Shown here piece by piece: positions 8,689 through 18,748 of a stretch of DNA of 64,000 nt. Both the position numbers and the translations under genes were made by a program. This stretch comes from Lachnospiraceae bacterium. GTDB lineage: Bacteria > Bacillota > Clostridia > Lachnospirales > Lachnospiraceae. The notes beneath the pieces are model-generated. The model had not been told where the DNA came from, did not search any database, and saw only the letters and a program-made list of their open reading frames with translations. Every line of letters starts with the position of its first letter. Position 1 is the stretch's first letter. The stretch spans positions 1-64,000 of the forward strand of contig QXXL01000028.1 of NCBI GenBank assembly GCA_009911505.1, written 5' to 3'.

Positions 8689-8859
8689 TTATTCTTTCTG
8701 TCCTTTTTGGAATATAGGATAACCGTTTCCCTGGAGATCGGTGGAGATGTCTTCGAGGTGCTGTTTTTTAGAAGGCTTCTTCCTCTGGTTGATAACACCG
8801 CCTTCCCAGGCTCCTTTTGGTGTTGTATGAATGATTTTATTCTTATCTGTCGCTTTCAT
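8689..8859 (-). CDS. Small basic protein, 56 residues
   Basis: The ATG at 8857-8859 is preceded by a strong AGGAGG (8865-8870), which argues for real translation; an upstream in-frame ATG lacks such a site. The product is short, basic and hydrophilic, with an IIHTTPKGAWEGG stretch that faintly recalls the start of DUF2188 proteins. I cannot confirm that family. The plus-strand exonuclease gene ends 12 bases away, so the two converge. Confidence 0.5.
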   Translation of the reverse strand: MKATDKNKIIHTTPKGAWEGGVINQRKKPSKKQHLEDISTDLQGNGYPIFQKGQKE

Positions 8860-9008
8860 TATGCCCTCCTGAGTTTTGATAAAAATAGTATAACCGGAAG
8901 ATGGGGAAATATGAGATTTTTTCATTGCTATATTGCATATTTTCTTTCAGAGCGTGGTTTTGAATGATTTTTTCTTCTATATTTAGAAAGGTATAGCACT
9001 ATCGGGAT

Positions 9009-9040
9009 GGCATAGGGGCCGCCAGTCAGAGGGCGGGGTA
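9009..9040 (+). repeat. Third copy of the GGCCGTCAGGCAGAGGG-type repeat
   Basis: GGCATAGGGGCCGCCAGTCA and the bases after it match the units at 2207-2236 and 2826-2856 with a few substitutions. It lies exactly at the 3' boundary of the transposase remnant, whose last codons fall inside the repeat. A related AGAGCGTGGTTTTGAA lies 60 bases upstream (about 8950). Confidence 0.5.
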
Positions 9041-9379
9041 TGCGGCTGGGATTGAGGTATCCTTTAGGATTTCACACGGCACAAAAGAGGTTTCCGTCAT
9101 ATTTTCCAGTTCTGAGCTTGAGAAAATGGCATCCGATGAGGAATGATGTTTCTCGCAATAAAAACCGAGAATGATTAAAGCCCACAGAAAAGCCTGCAAA
9201 GGGTATTTACGGGTTCTGCCCGTTGATGTATAAAAATGATTTCTGAAACAAACCAGAATCATTTCATCAATGTCGATATGGGTTTCCAATAGAGAAAGAA
9301 ACGCAGGCTTGTCATGATCAAATTTATTTTGGCAATCTTGAAAAATATCTGCCAAAGAAAGCTGTTTATATGGTATCAT
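9026..9379 (-). pseudogene. Truncated transposase (N-terminal DUF772-type fragment)
   Basis: The first 75 or so residues, from MIPYKQLSLADIFQDC through HFYTSTGRTRKYPLQAF, match the N-terminal region of a DDE transposase family widespread in Clostridia (IS1182/IS4-like, DUF772). After LWALII the sequence diverges and the frame stops after about 117 residues, whereas full-length members are several hundred residues. No DDE residues and no terminal inverted repeats remain. An inactive internally deleted remnant. Confidence 0.7.
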
Positions 9380-9501
9380 AGGTATCAGAATAACTCCTTT
9401 CTTGGATGGTAGTTTATAGTTTTTAGGCAACTCTATTATACCATATCCGGTGAGGAGTTATTTGGACTTAGTAACAAAAATGCCGTGTTTATGCGGCTTT
9501 T

Positions 9502-9539
9502 GGCGTTTCGCAAACGCCTATATAATATATGTGGAGGTG
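9502..9539 (+). promoter_or_regulatory. Inverted repeat, -10 box and RBS before a 37-residue ORF
   Basis: GGCGTTT-CGC-AAACGCC (9502-9518) is a perfect 7-bp inverted repeat directly followed by TATAAT (9521-9526) and GGAGGTG (9533-9539). No good -35 is visible, as would fit an activator- or repressor-controlled promoter. The repeat has no T-run after it, so it is unlikely to be a terminator. Confidence 0.45.
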
Positions 9540-9543
9540 TGCT

Positions 9544-9657
9544 ATGCAGATAACACAAATTAAAATATCTGCACAGTGTATATATGTTAACATAGCGTAT
9601 GAGATTGTGAAACATGATGCGTTTTTAAAGGATACGAAAAGGCTTAATATATATTAA
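9544..9657 (+). CDS. Small ORF, 37 residues
   Basis: An ATG with a strong GGAGGTG four bases upstream opens a 37-codon frame (MQITQIKISAQC at the start, NIY at the end) that stops 15 bases before the permease gene. The peptide is basic, has one cysteine and no clear membrane segment. It may be a small protein co-transcribed with the permease, a leader peptide, or the remnant of a regulator gene. The sequence does not match a family I know. Confidence 0.4.
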   Translation: MQITQIKISAQCIYVNIAYEIVKHDAFLKDTKRLNIY

Positions 9658-9672
9658 GAATGGGGGATTGAG

Positions 9673-11196
9673 ATGGGGATTGGAAGAAGGGCATATCTGT
9701 ATGTAATGCGTAAAAAGATTCGAAGTATTCTGCTGTTTTTAATTTTTTTTGCTGCGGGGCTATTTATGTTGATTGGAATTTCCATAAGACAAAGTGCATG
9801 GGCCGAGGCGGAGGATTTTCGCAAAACTCTGTCAGCAGGGATTAAGATAGAATCCTATGTGCCAGATCCCCATTCTATTATGGAGGAAAGAATCAATGAA
9901 GATGGGGAAAAGGAGATTATATATTCAGCTCCGCTGATTAGGGAACATCATATTGAGGAATTTCTTGCAATAGAAGGCGTCAGCGGATTTTATTGTGATA
10001 ATCTTGGAAGGGAGTCTGGCTATACAGGACTGACTCTGCATCCAGGGTTTAATACACAATGCCTTAATATTATTGACGGGACAATTCCACTGGGAGGAGA
10101 GATAACAGAAGAATACCGGGATATGATAAAAAATGATCCAACATACGAAGTGAATGCACATACAAACAGTTTTATCGAAGTATATGACAGCGAATGGCAT
10201 CCTGCCTTTGTCAACGGTTCGGTAAGGCTTGTAGAGGGAAGGCATGTCAGAATAGACGATGTGGCAAAAGTTGTGATATCTGATGAACTGGCGGAGAATA
10301 ACAATTTAAAGGTCGGAGATCAGGTATCGGTGCAAAGTGCAGATCTACTTACTGGCGAATTTTACGGTGATGTTTACAAAACAGAAATTGTCGGGATTTT
10401 TCATATCAATTTTGAACAGAAGATTAGATCCGATTATACCTTTGAAGAAGATATCCTGGCAAATACATTTTTTAGCACGCCAGATATTGATGACTGGTTC
10501 AGGTACGCATATCAGGTTCAATACGGATATACTGTTTCTGCGCAGGTACCCGATGATATTGTTTGTTTGATGGTAGTATATGTAGAAGATCCGGCATTAT
10601 TAGATTCCGTAAAGGAAAAGCTGCTCGCTATGGATTCTATTGATTGGGATTATTACAAATTTGGAACTTATGATAAGGATTTTCAGACGGCGGCGTCTCC
10701 ACTGCTTTCAATTATAAAGATTTCAAATATATTAACAGTAATATCTATTGTAGGGGTTCTTTTAATCCTTTTTCTGGTTTTGGCCATATGGATGCGCAGC
10801 CGTAAAACTGAAGTTGGTATACTCTATTCTATGGGCATAAACCGAAATGGATTATTGCGGCAGTTTCTGATAGAGTGCTGCGGTATTGCTGCTGTTGCAT
10901 ATCTTGCTGCATTGCTTTTGGCGGGTCCGGCCACAAGGCTGGCGGGGGATTTGCTGCAGGCTGTGTTTTATTCTTCGGGCGATGCGAGCGGATATGAAGT
11001 TGTTATTATGCCAAATACATCGGACATGGTAATGAACCTTCTGCCTCCGGCAAAAGGGGCAGCGCTGCCCTATACGGTTACGTTTCAAGAAGCGTGTCTC
11101 GTATTTTTACTGCTAATGGCAGCGGCTGCAGTGTCAGTGTTGATTTCTTCAGCTAAGATATTAAAACGCAAGCCGAAGGAGATTTTGCATAATTGA
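9673..11196 (+). CDS. FtsX-like ABC transporter permease without a partner ATPase
   Basis: The 507-residue protein has an N-terminal membrane segment (about 16-36), a large extracytoplasmic MacB-like region (about 40-345), then three C-terminal membrane segments (about 355-375, 400-425, 465-490), the FtsX/MacB permease layout. Members normally work with an ABC ATPase encoded next door, moving peptides or lipoproteins or transmitting signals. No ATPase gene adjoins it: upstream is a 37-residue ORF and downstream a BofC-like gene. It may use an ATPase encoded elsewhere or be a decayed cassette. GGGGATTGAG precedes the ATG. Confidence 0.8.
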   Translation: MGIGRRAYLYVMRKKIRSILLFLIFFAAGLFMLIGISIRQSAWAEAEDFRKTLSAGIKIESYVPDPHSIMEERINEDGEKEIIYSAPLIREHHIEEFLAIEGVSGFYCDNLGRESGYTGLTLHPGFNTQCLNIIDGTIPLGGEITEEYRDMIKNDPTYEVNAHTNSFIEVYDSEWHPAFVNGSVRLVEGRHVRIDDVAKVVISDELAENNNLKVGDQVSVQSADLLTGEFYGDVYKTEIVGIFHINFEQKIRSDYTFEEDILANTFFSTPDIDDWFRYAYQVQYGYTVSAQVPDDIVCLMVVYVEDPALLDSVKEKLLAMDSIDWDYYKFGTYDKDFQTAASPLLSIIKISNILTVISIVGVLLILFLVLAIWMRSRKTEVGILYSMGINRNGLLRQFLIECCGIAAVAYLAALLLAGPATRLAGDLLQAVFYSSGDASGYEVVIMPNTSDMVMNLLPPAKGAALPYTVTFQEACLVFLLLMAAAAVSVLISSAKILKRKPKEILHN

Positions 11197-11348
11197 AACC
11201 GAAATGAGCTCAACTGTAATTGTGGGGTAGATTAGGCAGTATCACCAGAAAAAAGCTTCAAATCTATAACATAGCAAAGTTTTTGTTTTATTTGGAAGAA
11301 AAGGTTTAAATAACCACAAAATGTGAATACTATGACGGGTGATATAAT

Positions 11349-11732
11349 ATGAAGATGAACAAGGTCAATGGAATTCGCATTTTTTTTATCCTAGCTGTGT
11401 TATTGGGAATTGGATACTACCAGTTAGTTTATTTCCGGCATACGGATGATAGGATGGACACGCAGGCTACAGAACAGGTTTGGGAGGAAGCCTATAGTAC
11501 AGAAACAGAAGAAGCAGCGGTTGCAGTTAGCCGGACAGTAGATTATAAGTTTATAATTGTAGAAGAGGGTGATTTTTTAACTGTTTATCTGGCAGATGGG
11601 GTAACAGTTTACGAGTATACGGGAATCCGGTTTTCGGAGCTTGAAGAAGGGGTGCGTGAAAAAATACGGGAAGGATACTGCGTAAAAGACGAGGAAGCAT
11701 TGTTTGGATTTTTAGAAAATTATAGCAGTTAA
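11349..11732 (+). CDS. BofC C-terminal-like membrane-anchored protein
   Basis: This 127-residue protein has one N-terminal membrane anchor (about 11-27) and a soluble part ending in a BofC C-domain-like pattern: a two-strand stretch (YKFIIVEEGDFLTVYL), then SELEEGVREKIREG and a final FLENYSS. In Bacillus BofC is an intercompartmental signalling regulator of SpoIVB in sporulation, but this domain is common in clostridial proteins of unknown role. No operon partner is clear. The start ATG at 11349 has only a weak upstream GGGTGAT site. Confidence 0.6.
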   Translation: MKMNKVNGIRIFFILAVLLGIGYYQLVYFRHTDDRMDTQATEQVWEEAYSTETEEAAVAVSRTVDYKFIIVEEGDFLTVYLADGVTVYEYTGIRFSELEEGVREKIREGYCVKDEEALFGFLENYSS

Positions 11733-11786
11733 ACGTGATATTGCATATCTGTTTTGTTAAATTCTACGAACATAAGTGAAATATCA

Positions 11787-11922
11787 TTTACATGCAATGG
11801 TTAACTGTTATATAATAAAATATATCAAAGGCTATTTGCATGTATAATCTGCACAGATAAAAGGGAAGGGCTAATGGATTAAATCAAAAGAGAATCAAAT
11901 CAAGAAAGCAGAACAAAGGAGG
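11787..11922 (+). promoter_or_regulatory. Promoter and RBS of the GH110-type galactosidase
   Basis: TTTACA (11787-11792) and TATAAT (11811-11816) are 18 bases apart. A leader of roughly 110 bases follows, ending in AAAGGAGG (about 11916-11922) before the ATG at 11934. No operator repeat was recognised. Confidence 0.5.
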
Positions 11923-11933
11923 ATTCAAAAGAT

Positions 11934-14900
11934 ATGAAAAAATTGATATCAGCTACATTAGCGTTATGCATGGTTTTTACGGTTGTATTGTTTCCTTTGC
12001 AGGCAGGTGCAGTGGAAACGGAAGATTTAAAAGATGCTGAGGTAATCCGGGCCGAGGATTATATTGAGTATGTTAATGAGGATAAAGGGAACGACTGGGC
12101 TTTAGCCATTCAAAGGATGATTGAGGATGCAAAGGCAATCAATGCCGGTGGCGACGTGCCTGTTGTTATCAGCTTTCCGGAAGGAACGTATGATATCTAT
12201 GAGGATCAGGCATACAAAAAAGAACTGTATATCTCCAATACCGTAGGTGCAAATCAGGACTATAAAATTAAAAATATCGGTTTTTTGTTTGAGGGCATGA
12301 AAAACGTTGTACTGGAAGGGAACGGCTCCCTGTTTATGTTCCACGGCAGGATGATGACATTTGCGGCAATCGACTGTACAAACGTTACATACCAGAACCT
12401 TTCATTTGACTTTAAGGTTCCTTCTGTTATTGATGTGACAGTAGAATCGGTCAATGAAGGCGGGCGTTCGGTAACGGTTGTGGTACCGGAATGCTTTAAT
12501 TATGAGGTAAACGGGACAACCGTTACCTGGAAGAGCGATGTAAGCCCTTATAGCGGAAATACCTATTGGACAGCAACAAACGCACTGGCAAATGTAGCAA
12601 ACCAGATTTATGATGCCAATACAGGGCTTACCGTGCGTGCCGGAACAAAGCTGTTTAACGGCCTTTCTAGTATCTCGGAGATTTCCGATCACAAACTGAA
12701 ATTAACATACAGTGGCAATGTACCTGATAATGTTAAAGCTGGCTGTTCTTATCAGATGCGCAATACGACAAGGGATCATTCAGCTATGTTTTTCTGGAAG
12801 AGCGAAGGGGTTACGTTAAAAGACGTTAACGCGCATTTCCTGTATGGGTTTGGCGTTGTAGGGCAGAATTCCTCGGATATTACATTAGATGGCGTTCATT
12901 TTGATGTACCGGAAGGAAGCGGCAGAAGCACGGCTGGCTTTGCAGATTTTGTACAAATGTCCGGCTGTAGGGGGGAGATACGGGTGGAGAACTGCACGTT
13001 TGTAAACCCCCATGACGACCCTATTAATATCCATGGGACATTTATGAGAGTAGTGCGTAAATCATCTGATAACAAAACGTTTACGGTACGGTATATGCAC
13101 AATGAAACAGCGGGTTTCCCGAACTTTTTTGAAGGGGATCAAGTGGAATTTATGACTGCGGGCAATATGACCAGGGTAGCGGATTCGGTTGCAACGGTAG
13201 TAGACGTAAAAGGCCCTTCAGGAGATGCCGGGGCACAGCAAAGCGGTACCGGGAGCCTGACGGATATTGAGATTACCTTAGACAGGGCTTTACCTGATAT
13301 TTCGCCCAATACGCATGTTGTGGAAAATATTACCTATACGCCAAGTGCAGTGATACAGAATAATGTATTTAAGCAGGTTCCGACCAGGGGTATTTTGGTA
13401 ACGACTAGAAAAAAGGTTGAAATTAAAGATAACTTATTCGATGGCATGGGGATGGCATCCATTTATATTTCAAACGATGCGCAGGGCTGGTACGAGTCAG
13501 GCCCGGTTGAGGATGTGACGATTGAAGGGAATACTTTTGTACGCCCATCGGCAGGGGCTGCGGTTATTTTTATTGAGCCGACAAATCCCTCCGTATCCAC
13601 AGAAAAGCCAATCCATGAAAATATTGTAATCAATAACAATACGTTCTTTATGCAAAACGGGCAGGTATTAAACGCCAAATGCACAAAGGATCTAAGCTTT
13701 ACGGACAATCATCTTTACCGTTATGATCCTCATATTACCTTAACGTTAAGCGCTTCTGGCGAAATGCTGCGTGCAGGCAAGCAGATTAAGCTTATGGCAC
13801 AAGGGACCGGAAATGTTATGTCTTCCAACCTTTATGCGTTTAACGGCTGCAAAGAGGTATATTTAGACGGCAATTATTATGACGGGGGCTTAAAGTTAAA
13901 TGCTTCGACAAACAATATGGGCGAAGCAGACATAATAGTCGGGGCAGAAGAAGGCGTTGTTGTCAATGGCAGTGCAAATGTACTTCCAGCAGTAAAAAAC
14001 ATTATGTTTGAAAGCAGCGATGAGCGTATATTAAAAATTGAAGCGGATGGTACGGCAACAGGGCTTGCGCCGGGAACAGTTACAGTACGGGCATATGTGC
14101 CGGCTGGGGGAGAAAAGCTTTGGTCCAACGAGGTTACAGTTACGGTAACGGATAAAGTGGCAGCGCAAGAAAATGCTTACCTGGAAAGCGCCGTGCCCTC
14201 TGAAGGTATTTCATTTGATCAGCCATTCAATAGCGACGGCACTTCCTATACTGGATCGGTTGGAAAAGAAATGGTTTCTTTAAACCTAAAAGCGGAACAG
14301 GCCGATGCACAAATTGAAGCCATTTTAGACGGAAAGAGCGTAGGCAGGGGCAAAGGCAGTTTAAATGCACCGCTTAGCATTCATGGCGGTATCAATAAAG
14401 TAGATATTTGTGTCACTTCTCCAAATGGGGCAAAGGAGAAAGTGTACCGTTTTACATTGAACGGGAGCAGTACGGCATATTTGTCTGATCTGTCCTGGGA
14501 TGATTCGCAGTCTTCTGGCGGAAACGGGAAAACTGCGGTAAAAGACAAAAGTACTGACAACAATCCGCTTACCTTGTTAGCGGAAGACGGTACAGACCGG
14601 GTATTTGAAAAGGGCCTTGGCGTCCATGCCCCCTGTACGCTAGTTTATGATATTGAAGGGCTTGGGTATACAGCTTTTTCTTCTTATGTTGGAATTGACC
14701 AGGAAATTACAAAGCCAAATGAGCCTGATGTAAAAGTTCTAGTTTATGGTGACGGAAAGCTTTTAAAACAAACAGAAACCATCATAGCTGCTACGCCGAT
14801 GGAGCTTATAACAGTTGACATTACAGGGGTCAGGGAGCTGAAATTGATCGTGGAAAAATTAGAACATGACTGGAGCGATCATGTGGACTTTGCAGATGCA

Positions 14901-15899
14901 AAACTGATTTCCCCATTGCAGGGGCAGAAAGAGGTTTCGGTAATCCGTTACAGCGCCGAACCCAAAGCGGGCGGCACACTTTTGGCAAGCACAGGCGGCC
15001 TTTCGACAGAAAATGGATTTATACCTGCAGATGATGCCGCACCGGTTACATTGACGGCGCGCGCTGCAGCTGGGTATACCTTCTTAGGCTGGTATGATGC
15101 AGCTGGCAAGCAATGTACGACGGACGCTGCTTTTACGGTTTCCGGCATCAAAGCAGACGCTGCTTTTACGGCAAAATTTGCAGCCTCCAACAGGCCGCAG
15201 CTTGAAACAGCCGTAAATTCGGCGATACAAAAAGAACTGTCAGGCTTTACGGCAGAAAGCGCGGCAGCTTACCGTGCGGCGCTTGCGGCGGCACAAGCTG
15301 TTTTAAACAAAGCGGACGCTTTGCCGGGAGAGATAGAAAAAGCCCTAAACGATTTAAAAAAGGCGGAAACGGATTTAAAAGCCGTGCAGACGCCTCCTGA
15401 CAACAAGGAGCAGATTCCACAGCCACAGCCTGGGCCAGTGGTAATCCCAGCAACAGGATCAACGTTTGATATTAACGGGTTCCGTTATAAAGTAACCAAA
15501 TCCAGCCCCCAAAATGGAACCGTTACCCTTATAAAAGCGGTTGGGAAGAAGAAGGGCAAGCTAACGGTACCCCCATCAGTGAAAAAAGACGGTTTTACAT
15601 TTACGGTGACAAAGATTAATAAAAAGGCCTTCCAGAACAATTTAAAGATTACCGGAATTACCATAGGAAAGAATATAACAAACATTGGGGCAAATGCATT
15701 TAACGGATGTAAGAAACTGCAAAATATTACATTTAAAAGCATAAAAGCGCCCAAAATCGCTGCAAAAGCGTTTAAAGGAATTGCAAAAAAGGCCAAAATA
15801 ACGATACCAAAGAAGATGTCTTTAGCACAGCGGAAGAATCTTAAAAGGAGGATGGCTTCCGCCGGTATCGGAAAGAATGCCACTTATAAAACAAAATAA
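11934..15899 (+). CDS. Secreted multidomain GH110-type alpha-1,3-galactosidase
   Basis: The 1321-residue product opens with a signal peptide (1-26, cut after AGA). Residues about 35-640 form a right-handed parallel beta-helix with the motif HDDPINIHGT at 360-369, characteristic of GH110. That family removes alpha-1,3-linked galactose from blood group B and related glycans outside the cell. Then come a Big_2-like Ig domain (about 682-740), an NPCBM carbohydrate-binding module (about 845-990, with KGLGVHA), an InlB-type repeat (about 1002-1083), a FIVAR-like helical region (1085-1155) and a BspA-type leucine-rich segment (1176-1321). There is no LPXTG sorting signal; the basic tail may hold it to the wall. 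It is transcribed alone. The exact linkage specificity is inferred. Confidence 0.85.
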   Translation: MKKLISATLALCMVFTVVLFPLQAGAVETEDLKDAEVIRAEDYIEYVNEDKGNDWALAIQRMIEDAKAINAGGDVPVVISFPEGTYDIYEDQAYKKELYISNTVGANQDYKIKNIGFLFEGMKNVVLEGNGSLFMFHGRMMTFAAIDCTNVTYQNLSFDFKVPSVIDVTVESVNEGGRSVTVVVPECFNYEVNGTTVTWKSDVSPYSGNTYWTATNALANVANQIYDANTGLTVRAGTKLFNGLSSISEISDHKLKLTYSGNVPDNVKAGCSYQMRNTTRDHSAMFFWKSEGVTLKDVNAHFLYGFGVVGQNSSDITLDGVHFDVPEGSGRSTAGFADFVQMSGCRGEIRVENCTFVNPHDDPINIHGTFMRVVRKSSDNKTFTVRYMHNETAGFPNFFEGDQVEFMTAGNMTRVADSVATVVDVKGPSGDAGAQQSGTGSLTDIEITLDRALPDISPNTHVVENITYTPSAVIQNNVFKQVPTRGILVTTRKKVEIKDNLFDGMGMASIYISNDAQGWYESGPVEDVTIEGNTFVRPSAGAAVIFIEPTNPSVSTEKPIHENIVINNNTFFMQNGQVLNAKCTKDLSFTDNHLYRYDPHITLTLSASGEMLRAGKQIKLMAQGTGNVMSSNLYAFNGCKEVYLDGNYYDGGLKLNASTNNMGEADIIVGAEEGVVVNGSANVLPAVKNIMFESSDERILKIEADGTATGLAPGTVTVRAYVPAGGEKLWSNEVTVTVTDKVAAQENAYLESAVPSEGISFDQPFNSDGTSYTGSVGKEMVSLNLKAEQADAQIEAILDGKSVGRGKGSLNAPLSIHGGINKVDICVTSPNGAKEKVYRFTLNGSSTAYLSDLSWDDSQSSGGNGKTAVKDKSTDNNPLTLLAEDGTDRVFEKGLGVHAPCTLVYDIEGLGYTAFSSYVGIDQEITKPNEPDVKVLVYGDGKLLKQTETIIAATPMELITVDITGVRELKLIVEKLEHDWSDHVDFADAKLISPLQGQKEVSVIRYSAEPKAGGTLLASTGGLSTENGFIPADDAAPVTLTARAAAGYTFLGWYDAAGKQCTTDAAFTVSGIKADAAFTAKFAASNRPQLETAVNSAIQKELSGFTAESAAAYRAALAAAQAVLNKADALPGEIEKALNDLKKAETDLKAVQTPPDNKEQIPQPQPGPVVIPATGSTFDINGFRYKVTKSSPQNGTVTLIKAVGKKKGKLTVPPSVKKDGFTFTVTKINKKAFQNNLKITGITIGKNITNIGANAFNGCKKLQNITFKSIKAPKIAAKAFKGIAKKAKITIPKKMSLAQRKNLKRRMASAGIGKNATYKTK

Positions 15900-15920
15900 T
15901 ATTTTAGATCATATTGTATA

Positions 15921-15949
15921 TTGACAAACCCGGCTATATCCATTATTAT
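15921..15949 (+). promoter_or_regulatory. Promoter of the rplU-prp-rpmA operon
   Basis: TTGACA (15921-15926) and TATTAT (15944-15949) are separated by 17 bases, a near-consensus sigma-A promoter, placed 21 bases after the galactosidase stop codon. Confidence 0.75.
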
Positions 15950-15957
15950 CTAATAGT

Positions 15958-16027
15958 ATGCCGCACAGTGAGGCCAAAGACTGCAGCAATGCAGCGCCGT
16001 AACTGGCGAGTAATGATAATAGGAGGT
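15958..16027 (+). ncRNA. L21 leader, likely autoregulatory mRNA structure
   Basis: Between the promoter and the rplU RBS lies a G+C-richer segment with short stems (CTGCAG-CAA-TGCAG, and GCCGTAACTGGC). Position, length and composition agree with the L21 leader element found before rplU in Firmicutes, thought to bind L21 and feed back on the operon. I matched it by position and local pairing, not by a covariance model. Confidence 0.55.
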
Positions 16028-16032
16028 GCCAT

Positions 16033-16338
16033 ATGTACGCAATTATAGCAACAGGTGGTAAGCAGTATAAAGTATCCGAAGGCGATATCATTACCATTGA
16101 AAAGCTTGGTGAAAAGACCGGTGAAAAAGTTGTATTTAACGAGGTAATCGCAGTATCGAACGATGGCCTTAAGGTTGGCAGTGACGTAGCGAACGCAACC
16201 GTAGAAGCATCTGTCGTAAAAGAAGGCAGGGGCAAAAAGATCATCGTATACAAATACAAGAGAAAAACCGGATACCACAAAAAACAAGGCCACAGGCAGT
16301 CCTTCACCCAGGTGAAGATTGAAAAGATCAACCTGTAG
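16033..16338 (+). CDS. rplU: 50S ribosomal protein L21
   Basis: The 101-residue protein has the standard L21 beginning ([14 protein letters not shown]) and end ([14 protein letters not shown]), full length for the family. L21 binds 23S rRNA in the large subunit. A strong AGGAGGTG precedes the ATG. It heads the conserved rplU-prp-rpmA operon, with 17 bases to the next gene. Confidence 0.98.
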   Translation: MYAIIATGGKQYKVSEGDIITIEKLGEKTGEKVVFNEVIAVSNDGLKVGSDVANATVEASVVKEGRGKKIIVYKYKRKTGYHKKQGHRQSFTQVKIEKINL

Positions 16339-16355
16339 GAGAAAACAGGGCAGCT

Positions 16356-16685
16356 ATGGTTTTTGTAACAGTTTTGAAAGATTATCATGGACAATATATT
16401 GGCTTTGACTGTACTGGGCATGCAGGTTTTGCGGCTGCTGGCAAGGATATCGTATGCGCTGGGGTTTCAGCCCTTGTCATTAATACGGTAAATTCCATTG
16501 ACCGTTTTACCGGGGAAGCGTTTGAAGTAGATTCCGGCGCAGAAGAAGGCAGGATCAGTGTACGGTTTTGCCATCCGGCGGGACATGACGCAGGGCTTTT
16601 GATGGATTCTATGGTGCTTGGCCTGCAAGGGGTACAGGAAAGTTACGGGGCCGGATATATTACTCTGGAATTTAAGGAGGTGTAA
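16356..16685 (+). CDS. prp: Ribosomal-processing cysteine protease Prp
   Basis: The 109-residue protein carries the Prp catalytic pair: the histidine in TGHAGFA (about residue 22) and the cysteine in VCAGVSAL (about 34). Prp removes the N-terminal extension of ribosomal protein L27, a step essential in Firmicutes such as Staphylococcus aureus. The substrate gene rpmA starts three bases after this stop codon, and its product carries the expected extension ending LQFFA, so enzyme and substrate are made together. Confidence 0.95.
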   Translation: MVFVTVLKDYHGQYIGFDCTGHAGFAAAGKDIVCAGVSALVINTVNSIDRFTGEAFEVDSGAEEGRISVRFCHPAGHDAGLLMDSMVLGLQGVQESYGAGYITLEFKEV

Positions 16686-16688
16686 GAG

Positions 16689-18406
<1,718 letters not shown>

Positions 18407-18419
18407 AGGGGGAAACTAT

Positions 18420-18713
18420 ATGTTAAACAGTAAGCAAAGAGCCTACCTTATGAGTATGGCAAGTAAGCAACAGGCTATTTTCCAGGTCGGAAAAGCAAGC
18501 CTGACACCGGAAATTATTTCCTCTGTCGATGCTGCATTAGAAAAAAGGGAGCTGGTCAAAATATCTGTATTAAAGAACTGTTTTGACGACCCGAAGGAAA
18601 TTGCCCAAATGATGGCTGAAAGGACACGTTCACAGGTTGTGCAGGTAATCGGGAAAAAAATCATCCTCTTCCGCGTTTCTAAAAAAAAGCCTGTCATTGA
18701 ACTGCCAAAGTAG
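18420..18713 (+). CDS. yhbY: YhbY-type CRM-domain RNA-binding protein
   Basis: The 97-residue protein is a single CRM (CRS1-YhbY) domain, starting MLNSKQRAYLMSMA, with the conserved VGKASLTPEII loop and the end VIGKKIILFR. YhbY binds pre-50S particles. The frame is open upstream to 18357 but that overlaps obg; GAGGGGG lies before the ATG at 18420, so I took the latter. The order obg-yhbY-nadD-yqeK-rsfS is standard in Firmicutes. Confidence 0.93.
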   Translation: MLNSKQRAYLMSMASKQQAIFQVGKASLTPEIISSVDAALEKRELVKISVLKNCFDDPKEIAQMMAERTRSQVVQVIGKKIILFRVSKKKPVIELPK

Positions 18714-18748
18714 GGTATACAAAATGTTTATAGGGAGTAAATCCAAAT

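Noticed and set aside
9502-9518. A LexA box in the inverted repeat GGCGTTT-CGC-AAACGCC.
   Set aside because: The half-sites face the wrong way (GTTT then AAAC) compared with the boxes at 21316-21381.
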